64,000 nt of DNA from CF-13 sp035279665 (GCA_035279665.1 DATEHI010000152.1:72072-136071); one strand, 5' to 3'; shown: positions 42,419-51,422, numbered from the stretch's first letter. Notes: a model not told the origin generated them from the letters alone. Program-made: numbers and translations.

Positions 42419-43300
42419 ATGGCCCGGTCCATGTGGCGGGGCGCGATCAGCTTCGGGATGGTGGCGATCCCGGTCCGCATGTACCTCGCCACCGAGGCAC
42501 ACAGCGCCGTGTCGTTCCGCCAGTTGTGCCCCCATTGCCAGCTCCCCATCAAGCAGCAGCGGCATTGTCCGACCGATGACCACGTGGTCGCCTTCAACGA
42601 GGTGCTCAAGGGTTACGAGGTCGGAAAGAACCAGTTCGTCCTGATCGACGAGGAAGATCTGGACAAGCTGCCCCTCAAGACCACGAGGACGATCGACATC
42701 GTCGAGTTCGTCGAGCGCAACGAGGTGCCGCTCGGACTGTACATCAAATCCGCGTACTATCTGGAGCCCGAAGACGTCGGGGTCAAGCCCTTCTACCTCC
42801 TCAAGCGCGCCCTCGAGGACACGAACAAGGTCGCCGTCGCCAAAATTGCGCTGCGCGACCGCGAGCATCTGTCGTTGATCCAGGTCGAGGGCAACACGCT
42901 GCTTTGCAACACGCTGAACTGGCCCGACGAGATTCGGTCAACGCAAGAGCTGAACCTTCCCCAGAACGTCAAGATCAGCGACAAGGAGGTCAAGATGGCG
43001 ACCTCCCTGATCGACAATCTGACGGACACGTTCCAGCCGGAGCGCTACACCGATGATTACAAGGCTGCCTTCCAGCAGATCGTCGATCAAAAGATGAAGG
43101 GTCTCAAGGTGACGGCCCCGGTCGCCGCGCAGGAGCCGCGCGTCATGGACCTGATGGCCGCGCTCAAGGCCTCGGTGGAGGCGACCAAACAGGGGAAGAA
43201 GAAGCCGGCGGAGAAGCCCGCGGCGAGTCGCGCGGCCAGGGTCAAGGTCGCCGCAAAAACGTCGGCGACCCGTCCGGCCGCCAAACGTCGCACGGCCTGA
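42419..43300 (+). CDS. ku: Ku homologue for non-homologous end joining
   Basis: A 293-residue bacterial Ku that binds DNA ends as a homodimer ring. The start WRGAISFGMVAIPVRMY, the central KGYEVGKNQFVLIDEEDLD and the bridge region (PLGLYIKSAYYLEPED) are typical. The C-terminus is a Lys/Ala-rich tail (from about residue 250) that extends DNA binding. A pair of cysteines in LCPHCQ sits in the position seen in other bacterial Ku proteins. The next gene is ligase-like but appears inactive, so the partner ligase may be elsewhere. Confidence 0.95.
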   Translation: MARSMWRGAISFGMVAIPVRMYLATEAHSAVSFRQLCPHCQLPIKQQRHCPTDDHVVAFNEVLKGYEVGKNQFVLIDEEDLDKLPLKTTRTIDIVEFVERNEVPLGLYIKSAYYLEPEDVGVKPFYLLKRALEDTNKVAVAKIALRDREHLSLIQVEGNTLLCNTLNWPDEIRSTQELNLPQNVKISDKEVKMATSLIDNLTDTFQPERYTDDYKAAFQQIVDQKMKGLKVTAPVAAQEPRVMDLMAALKASVEATKQGKKKPAEKPAASRAARVKVAAKTSATRPAAKRRTA

Positions 43301-43324
43301 TCCGGCGTAGTACAGTCCGCTAAA

Positions 43325-44383
43325 GTGCCGGCGCGGTCCCCAACGGTTGAGCTCGACCTGCCTTTCCAACGCGCGTTGCCGGATCGGCTGCGTCCGATGC
43401 TCCCGATGCCAGCCGCCGGGCCGTTCGATTCTCAGGAGTACGCGTTCGAGGTCGCCTGGGAGGGTGTGCGAGCGCTGGCCTCCATCGACGGCGGACAGGT
43501 TCGCCTCTGGGGCCGCGACCTTCGCGACCTCACCGCTCGCTACCCGGAGGTCCAGGCGCTCGCGGCGTTGGGCCCTCCGGAAACGATCGTCGACGGTGAG
43601 TTGATCGTGACCGATGAGGACGGCCGGCCCGACAGTGTGGCACTCGAGGCGCGTCAGCAGGCGGTGCGTCCGGAGGCCATCGCCCGAGCGGCCGCCGCGC
43701 ATCCGGCCACCTATGTCGTCTACGACGTGCTCTACATGCGCGGCAAGTCGTTGATGAAAGAGCCGCTGGTCAGGCGTCGACCGAAGGTGCACCAGTCGAT
43801 CGCCTCGAAGGGACGCATCTACGTCGTCGAACCGGTTGCCGAGGACGGCCTGGCCTTTTTCGAAGCGGCCAAAGAGAACGGCCTTGGAGGCGTTGTCGCA
43901 AAGCGGTTCGACAGCCCGTACCGAGTGGGCCAGCGCCACCCGGACTGGCTGCTGATCGAGGCGGTGCGCCGTCAGGATTTTGCCGTCACCGGCTTCATTC
44001 CGCAGGCCGGCGACCACATGCTCGAGGCGCTCATCGTCGCGACCTACGACGGTCGGCACTTTCAGCCGGCGGGACGGGTCGTGGGGGGCTTCGACGCGGC
44101 GGCCTCGAGGCGCATGCGCAAGGCGCTCGATGCCCTGCCCAGCGCGTCGCCGCCGGAGGACGCCCGCTGGTCGGACGATCGGATCTGCTGGATCGAGCCA
44201 CGCATCGTCGTGGCTGTCAAGTTCAGCGAGTGGGATGGAAACGGCCAGCTGCGTTTCCCGATCTTCAGCGGCTTGCAGCCGGAGGTCTCGCCGCAGGAGT
44301 GCGTCCGCACCGCGATGGTCGATCCGCCGGAGCCGGCCCGGCCGCGCCGGGTCGACATCCAGCTGCCGCGCCTGCTCATTTGA
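43325..44383 (+). CDS. ATP-dependent DNA ligase-like protein lacking the catalytic lysine
   Basis: A 352-residue LigD-type adenylation plus OB-fold protein placed 24 bases after Ku. Retained: VDGELIV (89-95), motif III VVYDVLYM (131-138), K193 of motif IV and a complete OB domain ending in EWDGNGQLRFPIFSGL. Changed: motif I ExKxDGxR reads EVAWEGVR (42-49), so the lysine that is adenylated is A44; the motif IV Glu is G188; motif V WxKxK reads WLLIE (208-212). Without these residues ligation is not expected. It may bind DNA or Ku as an accessory factor. The reading frame is intact. Confidence 0.75.
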   Translation: MPARSPTVELDLPFQRALPDRLRPMLPMPAAGPFDSQEYAFEVAWEGVRALASIDGGQVRLWGRDLRDLTARYPEVQALAALGPPETIVDGELIVTDEDGRPDSVALEARQQAVRPEAIARAAAAHPATYVVYDVLYMRGKSLMKEPLVRRRPKVHQSIASKGRIYVVEPVAEDGLAFFEAAKENGLGGVVAKRFDSPYRVGQRHPDWLLIEAVRRQDFAVTGFIPQAGDHMLEALIVATYDGRHFQPAGRVVGGFDAAASRRMRKALDALPSASPPEDARWSDDRICWIEPRIVVAVKFSEWDGNGQLRFPIFSGLQPEVSPQECVRTAMVDPPEPARPRRVDIQLPRLLI

Positions 44384-44395
44384 GACAGTAGGGAC

Positions 44396-44884
44396 GTGAC
44401 GATCGCCGACCGGGTCGCCGTGCGCCTGCGCGTCAACGGTGAAGATATGGCGGTCATGGTGCCGCCCTACAAGACACTGCTCGAAGTCCTGCGCGAAGAC
44501 CTGGGACTGACCGGCACCAAGCACGGCTGCGAGCTGGGCGAATGCTCCACCTGCGGCGTCCTCGTCGACGGCCGGCCGTATCTCTCCTGCCTGGCGATGC
44601 CGCTCGATCTCGAGGGTCGCGAGATCACCACCGTGGAAGGCATGGCGAACGGCGGCGAGCCGCATCCGCTCCAGGTGGCCTTCGCCGAGCTTGGCGCCGC
44701 GCAGTGTGGCTACTGCACACCGGCCATGCTGCTCACCGCCATGGCGCTGCTCGATCGTGATCCGCAGCCGACACGCGACGCGATCAAGGAAGCGCTCGCC
44801 GGCGTGCTCTGCCGCTGCACCGGCTACCTGAAGATCTTCGAAGCCGTGGAACTGGCCGCTTCGAGACCGAAGCGCCGTGACTGA
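44396..44884 (+). CDS. hcrC: Molybdenum hydroxylase 2Fe-2S subunit, Hcr-type
   Basis: A 162-residue electron-transfer subunit. Eight cysteines bind two [2Fe-2S] clusters: C45, C50, C53 and C65 in the plant-type ferredoxin domain, and C104, C107, C139 and C141 in the helical domain. It passes electrons between the FAD subunit and the molybdenum subunit. GTG start at 44396; the stop overlaps the next gene by eight bases. Assignment to the 4-hydroxybenzoyl-CoA reductase group rests mainly on the neighbouring subunits. Confidence 0.85.
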   Translation: MTIADRVAVRLRVNGEDMAVMVPPYKTLLEVLREDLGLTGTKHGCELGECSTCGVLVDGRPYLSCLAMPLDLEGREITTVEGMANGGEPHPLQVAFAELGAAQCGYCTPAMLLTAMALLDRDPQPTRDAIKEALAGVLCRCTGYLKIFEAVELAASRPKRRD

Positions 44885-47231
44885 GGAACTCACCGTCGTC
44901 GGCAAGTCGCTGACCAAGCCCGACGCGTTCGCCAAGGTCAGCGGCCAAACCAAGTTCGCCGACGACCTCGCGCTGCCGCGCATGCTCTTCGGCCGGATTC
45001 TCCGCAGCCCGCACCCGCACGCGCGAATCCTGCGTGTCGACACCGGCCGGGCTCGGGCGCTCCCCGGCGTGCTCGCGGTGCTCACCGGTGACGACCTGCC
45101 CATCAAGTTCGGCATCCTGCCGGTCAGCCAGGATGAGGAAGCGCTCGCCCGCGAGAAGGTCCGCTACGTCGGCGATCCCATCGCGGCGGTGGCGGCCACC
45201 GACGAGTGGATTGCCGATGAGGCGCTCGAGATGATCGAAGTGCAGTTTCAGGCGTTGCCGCAGTTCATGTCGATCGACGAGGCCATTAGCGGTGCTGGCG
45301 AGCCGATCCACGGCATCTCCAACGTGCACAAGGCCGTGGCCCTCGAGTTTGGCGACACCGACGAAGCCATGCGCACCGCCGCGCACGTTCGGGAGGATGT
45401 CGTCTTCTTCGAGGGCAACACGCACCTGCCCATGGAGCAGCACGCGGCCCTCGCCCAGTATGCGGCGGACGGCAAGCTCACGCTGTGGACCTCGTCGCAG
45501 ACGCCGCATTACGTGCACCGCGCTCTGGGCAAAGTGCTGGAGCTGCCGATGAGCCGCATCCGCGTGATCGCCACCCCCAACGGGGGCGGCTTTGGCGGCA
45601 AGAGCGACATCTTCTCGCACGAGCTGGTGGCCGCCAAGCTGGCGATCGTCACCGGGCGGCCGGTCAAGATCACCCTGACGCGTGAGGAAGTCTTCTACGC
45701 CCACCGCGGGCGCCATCCCGTCCTGATGAAGGTCAAGACCGGTCTCACGAAAGATGGCCGCATCACGGCCCTGCAATTCCGCAGCTTCCTCGACGGCGGC
45801 GGCTATGGCAGCTATGGCGTGGCCAGCACCTACTACACCGGCGCCCTCCAGGCGTTGACCTATGCCATTCCGCGATATCGATTCGAGGGTGTCCGACTGT
45901 TCACGAACAAGCCTCCCTGTGGCCCCAAGCGAGGGCATGGCACACCGCAGCCGCGATTCGCCCTGGAGACCCACTTCGACAAAGTTGCGGAAGAGCTCGG
46001 CCTCGATCCGGTCGAACTGCGGCGGCGCAACCTACCTTCGCCGGACTCGCGCACGGTCAACTGGCTGCGGATCACGAGCTTCGGGTTGGAGGCGTGCATT
46101 AATAAGGTTGTCGAGGGCTCCGGATTCCTCGAGCGCCGCAGGTCCATGCCGCACGGCCGCGGTCTCGGCTTCGCGGTCAGCTCCTACCTGAGCGGCGCCG
46201 GCACCGCCATCTACTGGAACGACATGCCGCACTCCGAGGTGCAGCTCAAGCTCGACCGCAACGGCGGCGTGGCCCTGCTCTGCGGCGCGATCGACATCGG
46301 CCAGGGTTCCGACCACATCCTGGCCGCCATAGTGGCCGAGGTTCTTGGCGTCGGGCTGGAGGACATCCAGCTCACGACCGCCGATACGGACCTGACACCG
46401 ATCGATCTGGGCAGCTACTCCTCGCGCGTCACGTTCATGGCGGGGAACGCCGCGAAAGCCGCGGCCGAGAAGGTGCGAGCCCAGTTGTTCGAAGCGGCGG
46501 CGAAGGCCTTGCAGTGCGATGCGGACGACCTGGTCGCGCGCGATCGCCGAGTCTTTCGGCGAAACCGGCCGCAGGAAGGTGTGCCATTCGCGCAGGCGGT
46601 CCAGCTCGCCGAGGCACACGGTGGCGTGGTCACCGCCACCGGCAGCTACACCCCGCCCAAGCTGGCCGGTCCCTACAAGGGATCCGGCGTCGGCCCCAGC
46701 CCGGCCTACTCCTTCTCCGCGGCCGTCGTCGAGGTCGACTGCGACGTCAAGACCGGCGAGGTCCGCGTGCCCGAGGTCTGGGTCGCCCACGATATCGGTC
46801 GTGCCATCAACCCGGTGCTCGTCGTGGGCCAGGTCGAGGGCAGTGTGTACATGGCCCTGGGCGAGGCGCTGATGGAGGAGCAGACGTTTCGGCTTGGCTT
46901 GCACAAGTTCCCCTCGCTGCTCGAGTACAAGAGCCCGACCGCGCTGGAGGCGCCGGTGATGCACACCTACCTGGTGGAGACGCTCGACCGCGAGGGACCC
47001 TTCGGCGCCAAAGAGGCGGGACAGGGGCCACTGCTACCGGTGATCCCGGCGGTGGCGAACGCCATCTACAACGCACTCGGGGTCCGCATCGACGAGGTGC
47101 CGATCACGCCGGACAAGGTCCTCAAGGCCATGAGCGACAAGAGCAAGCGTGTCGGGCCCAGGTCGACGCCTGCTTTCGAGTTCCCGGCACTCATCAAGGC
47201 CGACGTGCCTGAGGAGTGGAAAGGGAAATAG
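44877..47231 (+). CDS. hcrA: Molybdenum cofactor subunit, 4-hydroxybenzoyl-CoA reductase-like
   Basis: A 784-residue catalytic subunit of the xanthine-oxidase family. Domain one (1-130) is followed by the molybdopterin-binding domains with the GGGFGGKSD motif and the active-site glutamate in GAKEAGQGP near residue 705. In place of the CoxL loop (AYxCSFR or AYRGAGR) it has NKPPCGPKRGHGTPQPR, the form I associate with HcrA. It would dehydroxylate a 4-hydroxybenzoyl-CoA-like thioester with low-potential electrons, or do the reverse hydroxylation. It precedes the FAD subunit directly (TAG then ATG). Confidence 0.82.
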   Translation: MTEELTVVGKSLTKPDAFAKVSGQTKFADDLALPRMLFGRILRSPHPHARILRVDTGRARALPGVLAVLTGDDLPIKFGILPVSQDEEALAREKVRYVGDPIAAVAATDEWIADEALEMIEVQFQALPQFMSIDEAISGAGEPIHGISNVHKAVALEFGDTDEAMRTAAHVREDVVFFEGNTHLPMEQHAALAQYAADGKLTLWTSSQTPHYVHRALGKVLELPMSRIRVIATPNGGGFGGKSDIFSHELVAAKLAIVTGRPVKITLTREEVFYAHRGRHPVLMKVKTGLTKDGRITALQFRSFLDGGGYGSYGVASTYYTGALQALTYAIPRYRFEGVRLFTNKPPCGPKRGHGTPQPRFALETHFDKVAEELGLDPVELRRRNLPSPDSRTVNWLRITSFGLEACINKVVEGSGFLERRRSMPHGRGLGFAVSSYLSGAGTAIYWNDMPHSEVQLKLDRNGGVALLCGAIDIGQGSDHILAAIVAEVLGVGLEDIQLTTADTDLTPIDLGSYSSRVTFMAGNAAKAAAEKVRAQLFEAAAKALQCDADDLVARDRRVFRRNRPQEGVPFAQAVQLAEAHGGVVTATGSYTPPKLAGPYKGSGVGPSPAYSFSAAVVEVDCDVKTGEVRVPEVWVAHDIGRAINPVLVVGQVEGSVYMALGEALMEEQTFRLGLHKFPSLLEYKSPTALEAPVMHTYLVETLDREGPFGAKEAGQGPLLPVIPAVANAIYNALGVRIDEVPITPDKVLKAMSDKSKRVGPRSTPAFEFPALIKADVPEEWKGK

Positions 47232-48257
47232 ATGCTGCGCCTTCCCCGACTGCAGTACCTCCGTCCGCGATCCATCGCGGAGGCGACGGAGCTGGCGGCT
47301 CAGAACCCGGGCGCGATGTTCATCGCCGGCGGCACCGACCTGGTGCCCAACCTGAAGCGGCGGCAGTTCGACGTCACGACGCTGATCAGCCTCAATGCGC
47401 TGCCGGACGGCCGTCTAATCGAGGGTGATGTCAAGAACGGGGTGACGATCGGCGCCGGCGCGACGCTCGATGAGGTGGCGCATCGCGATCTGCTCGCCGG
47501 CGCGTTTCGCGCGCTGGCCCAGGCCTGCGGGTCGGTTTCAACGCCCCAGGTGCGCTACATGGGCACGCTGGGGGGCAACCTCCTGGTCGACCCTCGCTGC
47601 AACTATTACAACCAGACTCATTCATGGCGGAAGGCGGTCGGCTTCTGCATGAAGAAGGACGGTGACATCTGCCTGGTGGCGCGTAGCTCGCCGCGCTGCT
47701 GGGCGGTGTCGTCATCGGACAGTGCGCCGGCGGCGCTCGCCCTGAATGCCGAGGTCACGCTCCAGGGTGTGCAGGGCACGCACCGCATGGCGGCCGCTGC
47801 ACTCTATAAGGACGACGGGATGGAGTACACGACGAAGCGACCCGATGAGGTGATCACCGCGGTGCATCTCCCCGCCGTACGTGGGCGGATGACGAGCGCC
47901 TACTGGAAGCTGCGCCGCCGGCCGGCTTTTGACTTCCCTATTCTCGGTGTCGCCGTCGCGATCGGCTGGGACGACGGCGTGGTGCGCGAGGCTCGTGGGG
48001 CGTTGGGCGCAGTCGGCTCCCATCCGGTGGATATCACCGCCTTCCTCGGACCGCTTCGGGGCGAGCGCCCGGCCGATGACCTGATCGCCGAGGTCGCGGA
48101 GGCCGCCGACAAGCCGTCGCGGCCGCTCGACAATACCGACCTGAGCCACTACTGGCGCAAGCGCATGAGCAAGGTCTACATCGAGCGCGCCCTGCGCGAT
48201 GCCTGCGGGCTCGATCCGCTCGCGGGGCGCCTTACAGCACAAGTTGCCAGTCGGTAG
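47232..48257 (+). CDS. hcrB: FAD subunit with extra 4Fe-4S loop, HcrB-like
   Basis: A 341-residue flavoprotein of the CO-dehydrogenase medium-subunit fold. The FAD motifs IAGGTDLVPN and MGTLGGNLL are present. Between them and the C-terminal domain is an insertion with four cysteines, C123, C139, C147 and C156, separated by 15, 7 and 8 residues. This is the same spacing that I recall for the cysteines of Thauera HcrB that hold an extra [4Fe-4S] cluster, which inverts electron flow for Birch-like dehydroxylation. Only 4-hydroxybenzoyl-CoA reductases are known to have it. Confidence 0.85.
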   Translation: MLRLPRLQYLRPRSIAEATELAAQNPGAMFIAGGTDLVPNLKRRQFDVTTLISLNALPDGRLIEGDVKNGVTIGAGATLDEVAHRDLLAGAFRALAQACGSVSTPQVRYMGTLGGNLLVDPRCNYYNQTHSWRKAVGFCMKKDGDICLVARSSPRCWAVSSSDSAPAALALNAEVTLQGVQGTHRMAAAALYKDDGMEYTTKRPDEVITAVHLPAVRGRMTSAYWKLRRRPAFDFPILGVAVAIGWDDGVVREARGALGAVGSHPVDITAFLGPLRGERPADDLIAEVAEAADKPSRPLDNTDLSHYWRKRMSKVYIERALRDACGLDPLAGRLTAQVASR

Positions 48258-48313
48258 CAGACCGGCCACGGTTACGCTGCGTCCAAACCGTCAGTCACGG
48301 TGGCGCGTTGCGT

Positions 48314-48319
48314 TATACC
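48314..48319 (+). promoter_or_regulatory. Leaderless-type -10 element of a small lipoprotein gene
   Basis: TATACC followed by seven bases and ATG 48327, with no ribosome site. Confidence 0.4.
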
Positions 48320-48326
48320 TGTTGCG

Positions 48327-48683
48327 ATGAACAAACTACGAGCACTCCTTGTCGCGGCCGCCCTTCTCACAGCCGCCTGTGGCACAGCGACCATATCGGG
48401 TTCGCAGGTCAAATCGATATCGAGCTCGGGTACCGTCCGCGTCGCCGCCGGGGCGAATGCGGGCACCACCGCTGCCGGCGCCAACGACGACCTGGGCCGT
48501 CCGAATCCGCCCGTTCATAGGGGCGCAACAGTCCCGGTGACGCAGGCGCCGACGACGAACGGCACGACGCCGTCCGCCATAGGGCGCGACCGTTGCTCTG
48601 ACGGATTCCCGGCGAGCAGCGGAGCAGGCACCAGGAACGGTGCCCCAGGCAAGCGCCTGCTGCCGGCGTGCGCCGCCCAGTAG
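48327..48683 (+). CDS. Small lipoprotein
   Basis: A 118-residue lipoprotein: short signal peptide with lipobox LTAAC, a low-complexity Ser/Thr/Ala/Pro middle and two cysteines near the C-terminus (RDRCSDG, PACAAQ). No family recognised. It lies convergent to a large BNR protein gene and may be a surface companion; the second BNR gene has a similar small lipoprotein next to it. Confidence 0.55.
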   Translation: MNKLRALLVAAALLTAACGTATISGSQVKSISSSGTVRVAAGANAGTTAAGANDDLGRPNPPVHRGATVPVTQAPTTNGTTPSAIGRDRCSDGFPASSGAGTRNGAPGKRLLPACAAQ

Positions 48684-48703
48684 ACCCCGCTTAACGAACG
48701 AAA

Positions 48704-48725
48704 GAGGGCGCCGTCAGGCGCCCTC
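48704..48725. terminator. Terminator hairpin between convergent genes
   Basis: A nine-base-pair perfect stem, GAGGGCGCC and GGCGCCCTC, with GTCA loop, between the stop of the small lipoprotein and that of the BNR gene; CCTGGTT follows, so the T-run is weak. Confidence 0.75.
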
Positions 48726-48750
48726 CTGGTTGATCGCGGGTCAGTTGTGC

Positions 48751-50832
48751 CTAGTCGCCACCACCCTGGTCCCGGTCATCCTCCCTCGAGCTGGTTGGAA
48801 TTCGCAGGATGGCGGTGTACGCGTCCTGATCGTTGGCGCGCGGCGCATTCGTCGCGCTCCCAGTGCAGATCTGCGGCGGGTTAGCCGGCGTCGCCGTGCC
48901 CGGGCAGAGGAACAACTCGGCGTTTCGGGTGTCACTCCACAGCGGGAGGGCCGTCTCCTGGAAGGCGGCGACCCCGGCGTAGTCGCCGAAGAAGAGCCCG
49001 CTGAACTGCGTCGGGGGAGGCATCGATGCCGACGTGGCGCGGATCGTTCCGAAGCACTGCTGGTCCGTGTTCGAGACCTCGCCGGCGCACGCGATATCGG
49101 AGGTCCCCGACAGGCTCACGTCCGAATAGCCGGTCATCTCGTCATTCCCGTACTGCCGGTCATAGTAGGAAACGGCGAGCTTGCCGGACTTCGTGAACTC
49201 CTGCCATTGAAACCACTGGTCGGTGGTGCGCTGCTTCGGCTTATTGGTGACGCTCGGGAGTGCCCTCGGATCGGTTGTCGTGCCGGTAAAGGTGGCGCCG
49301 GCGTCCTCCGACACGCTGAGCAGAATGTCATTGTTGCAGGCGCCTGGCGTCTTGACGCCGATGTAGAGGTTGTTGCCAAACGGACTGAATCCGGCGGGGA
49401 TGCAGCCGTTGCTCTCATTGGAATTGCGGTTGATGTACGAGCCGAAGGTCACCGCAATTTCATTTGGCTTGTTGGGGTTGACGCTACCGGTGGGGTAGCT
49501 GCCCGCGCGGAAGTACGAGTTGGTCGTAGCTCCCTTTTCGGGAACACACGCGCGGCCGGCATCTTTGTGCTGATAGGTGAAGCAGTCGGGAAGGTCGTAA
49601 TAGTCGGACACCTTGACCGGTGGACTGAAGGTCTGCCCACCATCGGTCGACTTCACCAGCAACACCTGGTTGCGGTTGTCGGCGCCTCTCACGGCGTTAT
49701 TGAAGTTGGAGAAGACGATGTAGTAGGCACCATCTGGTCCGGTGAATGGATTGGCGAAGCTTTGCACGTCGCAGGTTCCCGGGTCTCCTACCGAGACGGG
49801 GCAGAGGCTCGATGTCGTGACGGCGGCCACCCGGTTGCTGAAGTTCTGGCCATAGTCGTTGGAGAACGACGAGTAAATGATCCCCGCGCCAGCGGCGGTG
49901 AACTCGGTGTAAGCGACGTACACGCGGTCCTGGAAGGGGCTCCCGACATGGTTGTCAACGGTCATGTACGGCTTGTCCTCGAACGGCTTGCCATTGGGGG
50001 CGCCCGTACCCGTGACCGGGTTCGTTCCGGCCAGGTCGGCGGTTTCGATGATGGGATGGCCCGGGAAGTTCCACGAGGCGCCGGCGTTCTTGGTGGATCG
50101 ATACACGTAGATGGCACTTGACGCATCGGTCACCGCCGTGGTCGACGGCCCGCGCTGGAATACCTGGCAGGTCATGTACGCGTTGCCCTTCGTATCCCAC
50201 GCGACCGATGGGTCGCCGCCGGCCTCCCAGTACTGGCGCGCAGCGTCAAACGCACCGCCACGGGTGAAGGAGTTGGGGATGATCGAGTACCCCCAGGTGT
50301 GCCCTCCATCGAGGCTGAAGGCGCCGATGCAGCCGCCGTCACCGCGCTGGTAGTTGTTGTAGAAGGCGACGAGATGGTTCGGGTTATTGGGGTCCGCCGC
50401 GATTGTCGTCTCGTTCTGCGCCTGGCCACGTCCCTGCAAGTCGGCGTCGGTCAGGTTTTGACAATCGGGGTTGACCTTGATGTTGCCCTGCGCACCGTCT
50501 CCCTGACCGAACGAGCCTGATGGACAGCCCTGGCTGCTGGATGGGAAATAGTTGGCGGGCCGTCCTCCCTGACCACTGCTCGAGGAGTAACTGCTCGGGC
50601 CGACTGTCAGGCTTTCTTCCGAGGAGCCGGCATCGCTGCCGCCCGGCTGGGCTTGCGGGTTCAGCGTTCCCGTCAGCGCGAGCGTTCCAACGCTGGAGAG
50701 AATACGTTTTTGCAGGGCCGTCATCTTCGCGTACATGCCAGCCTGCACCGGCAGGGGCATGGCCGCGGGTTGCCATAGCAACATCCCGGCCAGCGGGAGC
50801 GCGGCCAGAAGCCGCAGATATCGGTATCTCAC
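48751..50832 (-). CDS. Secreted BNR-repeat (sialidase-like) beta-propeller protein
   Basis: A 693-residue exported protein. GTG 50832 is chosen since GGAGG lies five bases before it and the resulting N-terminus (MRYRYLRLLAALPLAGMLLW) is a signal peptide; longer starts would bury it. Asp-box motifs of the BNR type, S-x-D-x-G-x-T-W/F, recur (SLDGGHTWGY, SNDYGQNFS, STDGGQTFS, SEDAGATFT), consistent with a six- or seven-bladed propeller. Sialidase catalytic Arg triad is not obvious, so it may be an adhesin or a different glycosidase. An even number of cysteines suggests disulfides. Confidence 0.8.
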   Translation of the reverse strand: MRYRYLRLLAALPLAGMLLWQPAAMPLPVQAGMYAKMTALQKRILSSVGTLALTGTLNPQAQPGGSDAGSSEESLTVGPSSYSSSSGQGGRPANYFPSSSQGCPSGSFGQGDGAQGNIKVNPDCQNLTDADLQGRGQAQNETTIAADPNNPNHLVAFYNNYQRGDGGCIGAFSLDGGHTWGYSIIPNSFTRGGAFDAARQYWEAGGDPSVAWDTKGNAYMTCQVFQRGPSTTAVTDASSAIYVYRSTKNAGASWNFPGHPIIETADLAGTNPVTGTGAPNGKPFEDKPYMTVDNHVGSPFQDRVYVAYTEFTAAGAGIIYSSFSNDYGQNFSNRVAAVTTSSLCPVSVGDPGTCDVQSFANPFTGPDGAYYIVFSNFNNAVRGADNRNQVLLVKSTDGGQTFSPPVKVSDYYDLPDCFTYQHKDAGRACVPEKGATTNSYFRAGSYPTGSVNPNKPNEIAVTFGSYINRNSNESNGCIPAGFSPFGNNLYIGVKTPGACNNDILLSVSEDAGATFTGTTTDPRALPSVTNKPKQRTTDQWFQWQEFTKSGKLAVSYYDRQYGNDEMTGYSDVSLSGTSDIACAGEVSNTDQQCFGTIRATSASMPPPTQFSGLFFGDYAGVAAFQETALPLWSDTRNAELFLCPGTATPANPPQICTGSATNAPRANDQDAYTAILRIPTSSREDDRDQGGGD

Positions 50833-50980
50833 TTTTGCCTCCGTGTTTGCCATGTGCCGCACGAGGCGGCTGCCGTTGACGTCGACACAAGCCGACAGCC
50901 TCGAACCGCCGTGCCAGGGCGCTGGGCGATTTCCCTCCCAAGGAAAACGAAAGAACGGTTAATCCCCGTAAAACCGAACG

Positions 50981-50995
50981 GGTTCATAGTGAACC
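50981..50995. promoter_or_regulatory. Hyphenated palindrome upstream of the BNR gene
   Basis: GGTTCA-TAG-TGAACC, perfect arms of six, about 150 bases before the BNR start. Possible operator; regulator unknown. Confidence 0.35.
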
Positions 50996-51092
50996 GTCAA
51001 GTCACGGGGTGTCAAGCCTCCCCCGCTGTCAGTTTTGAGCGCTCGTATCGGCCTGACGGGGCGGGCTCCTCGTGGCCTGGCCAGAGCGCCGG

Positions 51093-51422
51093 CTACCTTG
51101 ACATGCAGGCCGGGGACGTTTCCTGGTGCGGGCGGCAGCTGCGCTGACCTTCGGAGTTCGTCCTTACGTCTCGGGCGGCGCCGCCCCGCACCGGCGCTAC
51201 TGCTGCAGGCATGCCTCTGCTTGACGGGCTTTGGACGCCCGCCGGGCTCTCAGGTTGCCCTCCTTCGGCGGTGCCTGCATTATCCCCAGCTGCCGGGGGC
51301 TCACGCGTAAGCGCGCCACTGGAAACGCCGACCACAGGTCCTTCGGTCTTCGGGTTCGAGGTCGGAGCGGCGCAGGCGCAAAGTGCGATGATCGCGGCGC
51401 CCACCGCGAGCAGTTTCCTCAT
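51093..51422 (-). CDS. Small lipoprotein
   Basis: A 109-residue predicted lipoprotein with a basic start, hydrophobic core and lipobox ending at C15 or C17 (IALCAC), then a low-complexity Gly/Ala/Pro/Ser tail with two C-terminal cysteines (RSCRPHQE, PACMSR). A leaderless-type TTATAC lies seven bases before ATG 51422. Divergent from the large BNR gene at 51586. Low-complexity content keeps confidence moderate. Confidence 0.5.
   Translation of the reverse strand: MRKLLAVGAAIIALCACAAPTSNPKTEGPVVGVSSGALTREPPAAGDNAGTAEGGQPESPAGVQSPSSRGMPAAVAPVRGGAARDVRTNSEGQRSCRPHQETSPACMSR

Noticed and set aside
42938..45115. 725-residue open frame on the minus strand
   Set aside because: Lies antisense to Ku, the ligase-like gene, hcrC and the start of hcrA; composition is Arg/His/Gly-rich and shows no domain. 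Product of high GC.
44877..47231. Carbon monoxide dehydrogenase large subunit
   Set aside because: The active-site loop is neither AYxCSFR nor AYRGAGR; the loop and the 4Fe-4S insertion of the FAD subunit point to the Hcr group.
48640..50121. 493-residue plus-strand frame opposite the BNR gene
   Set aside because: No signal peptide or motif; the opposite strand has BNR motifs and a signal peptide.
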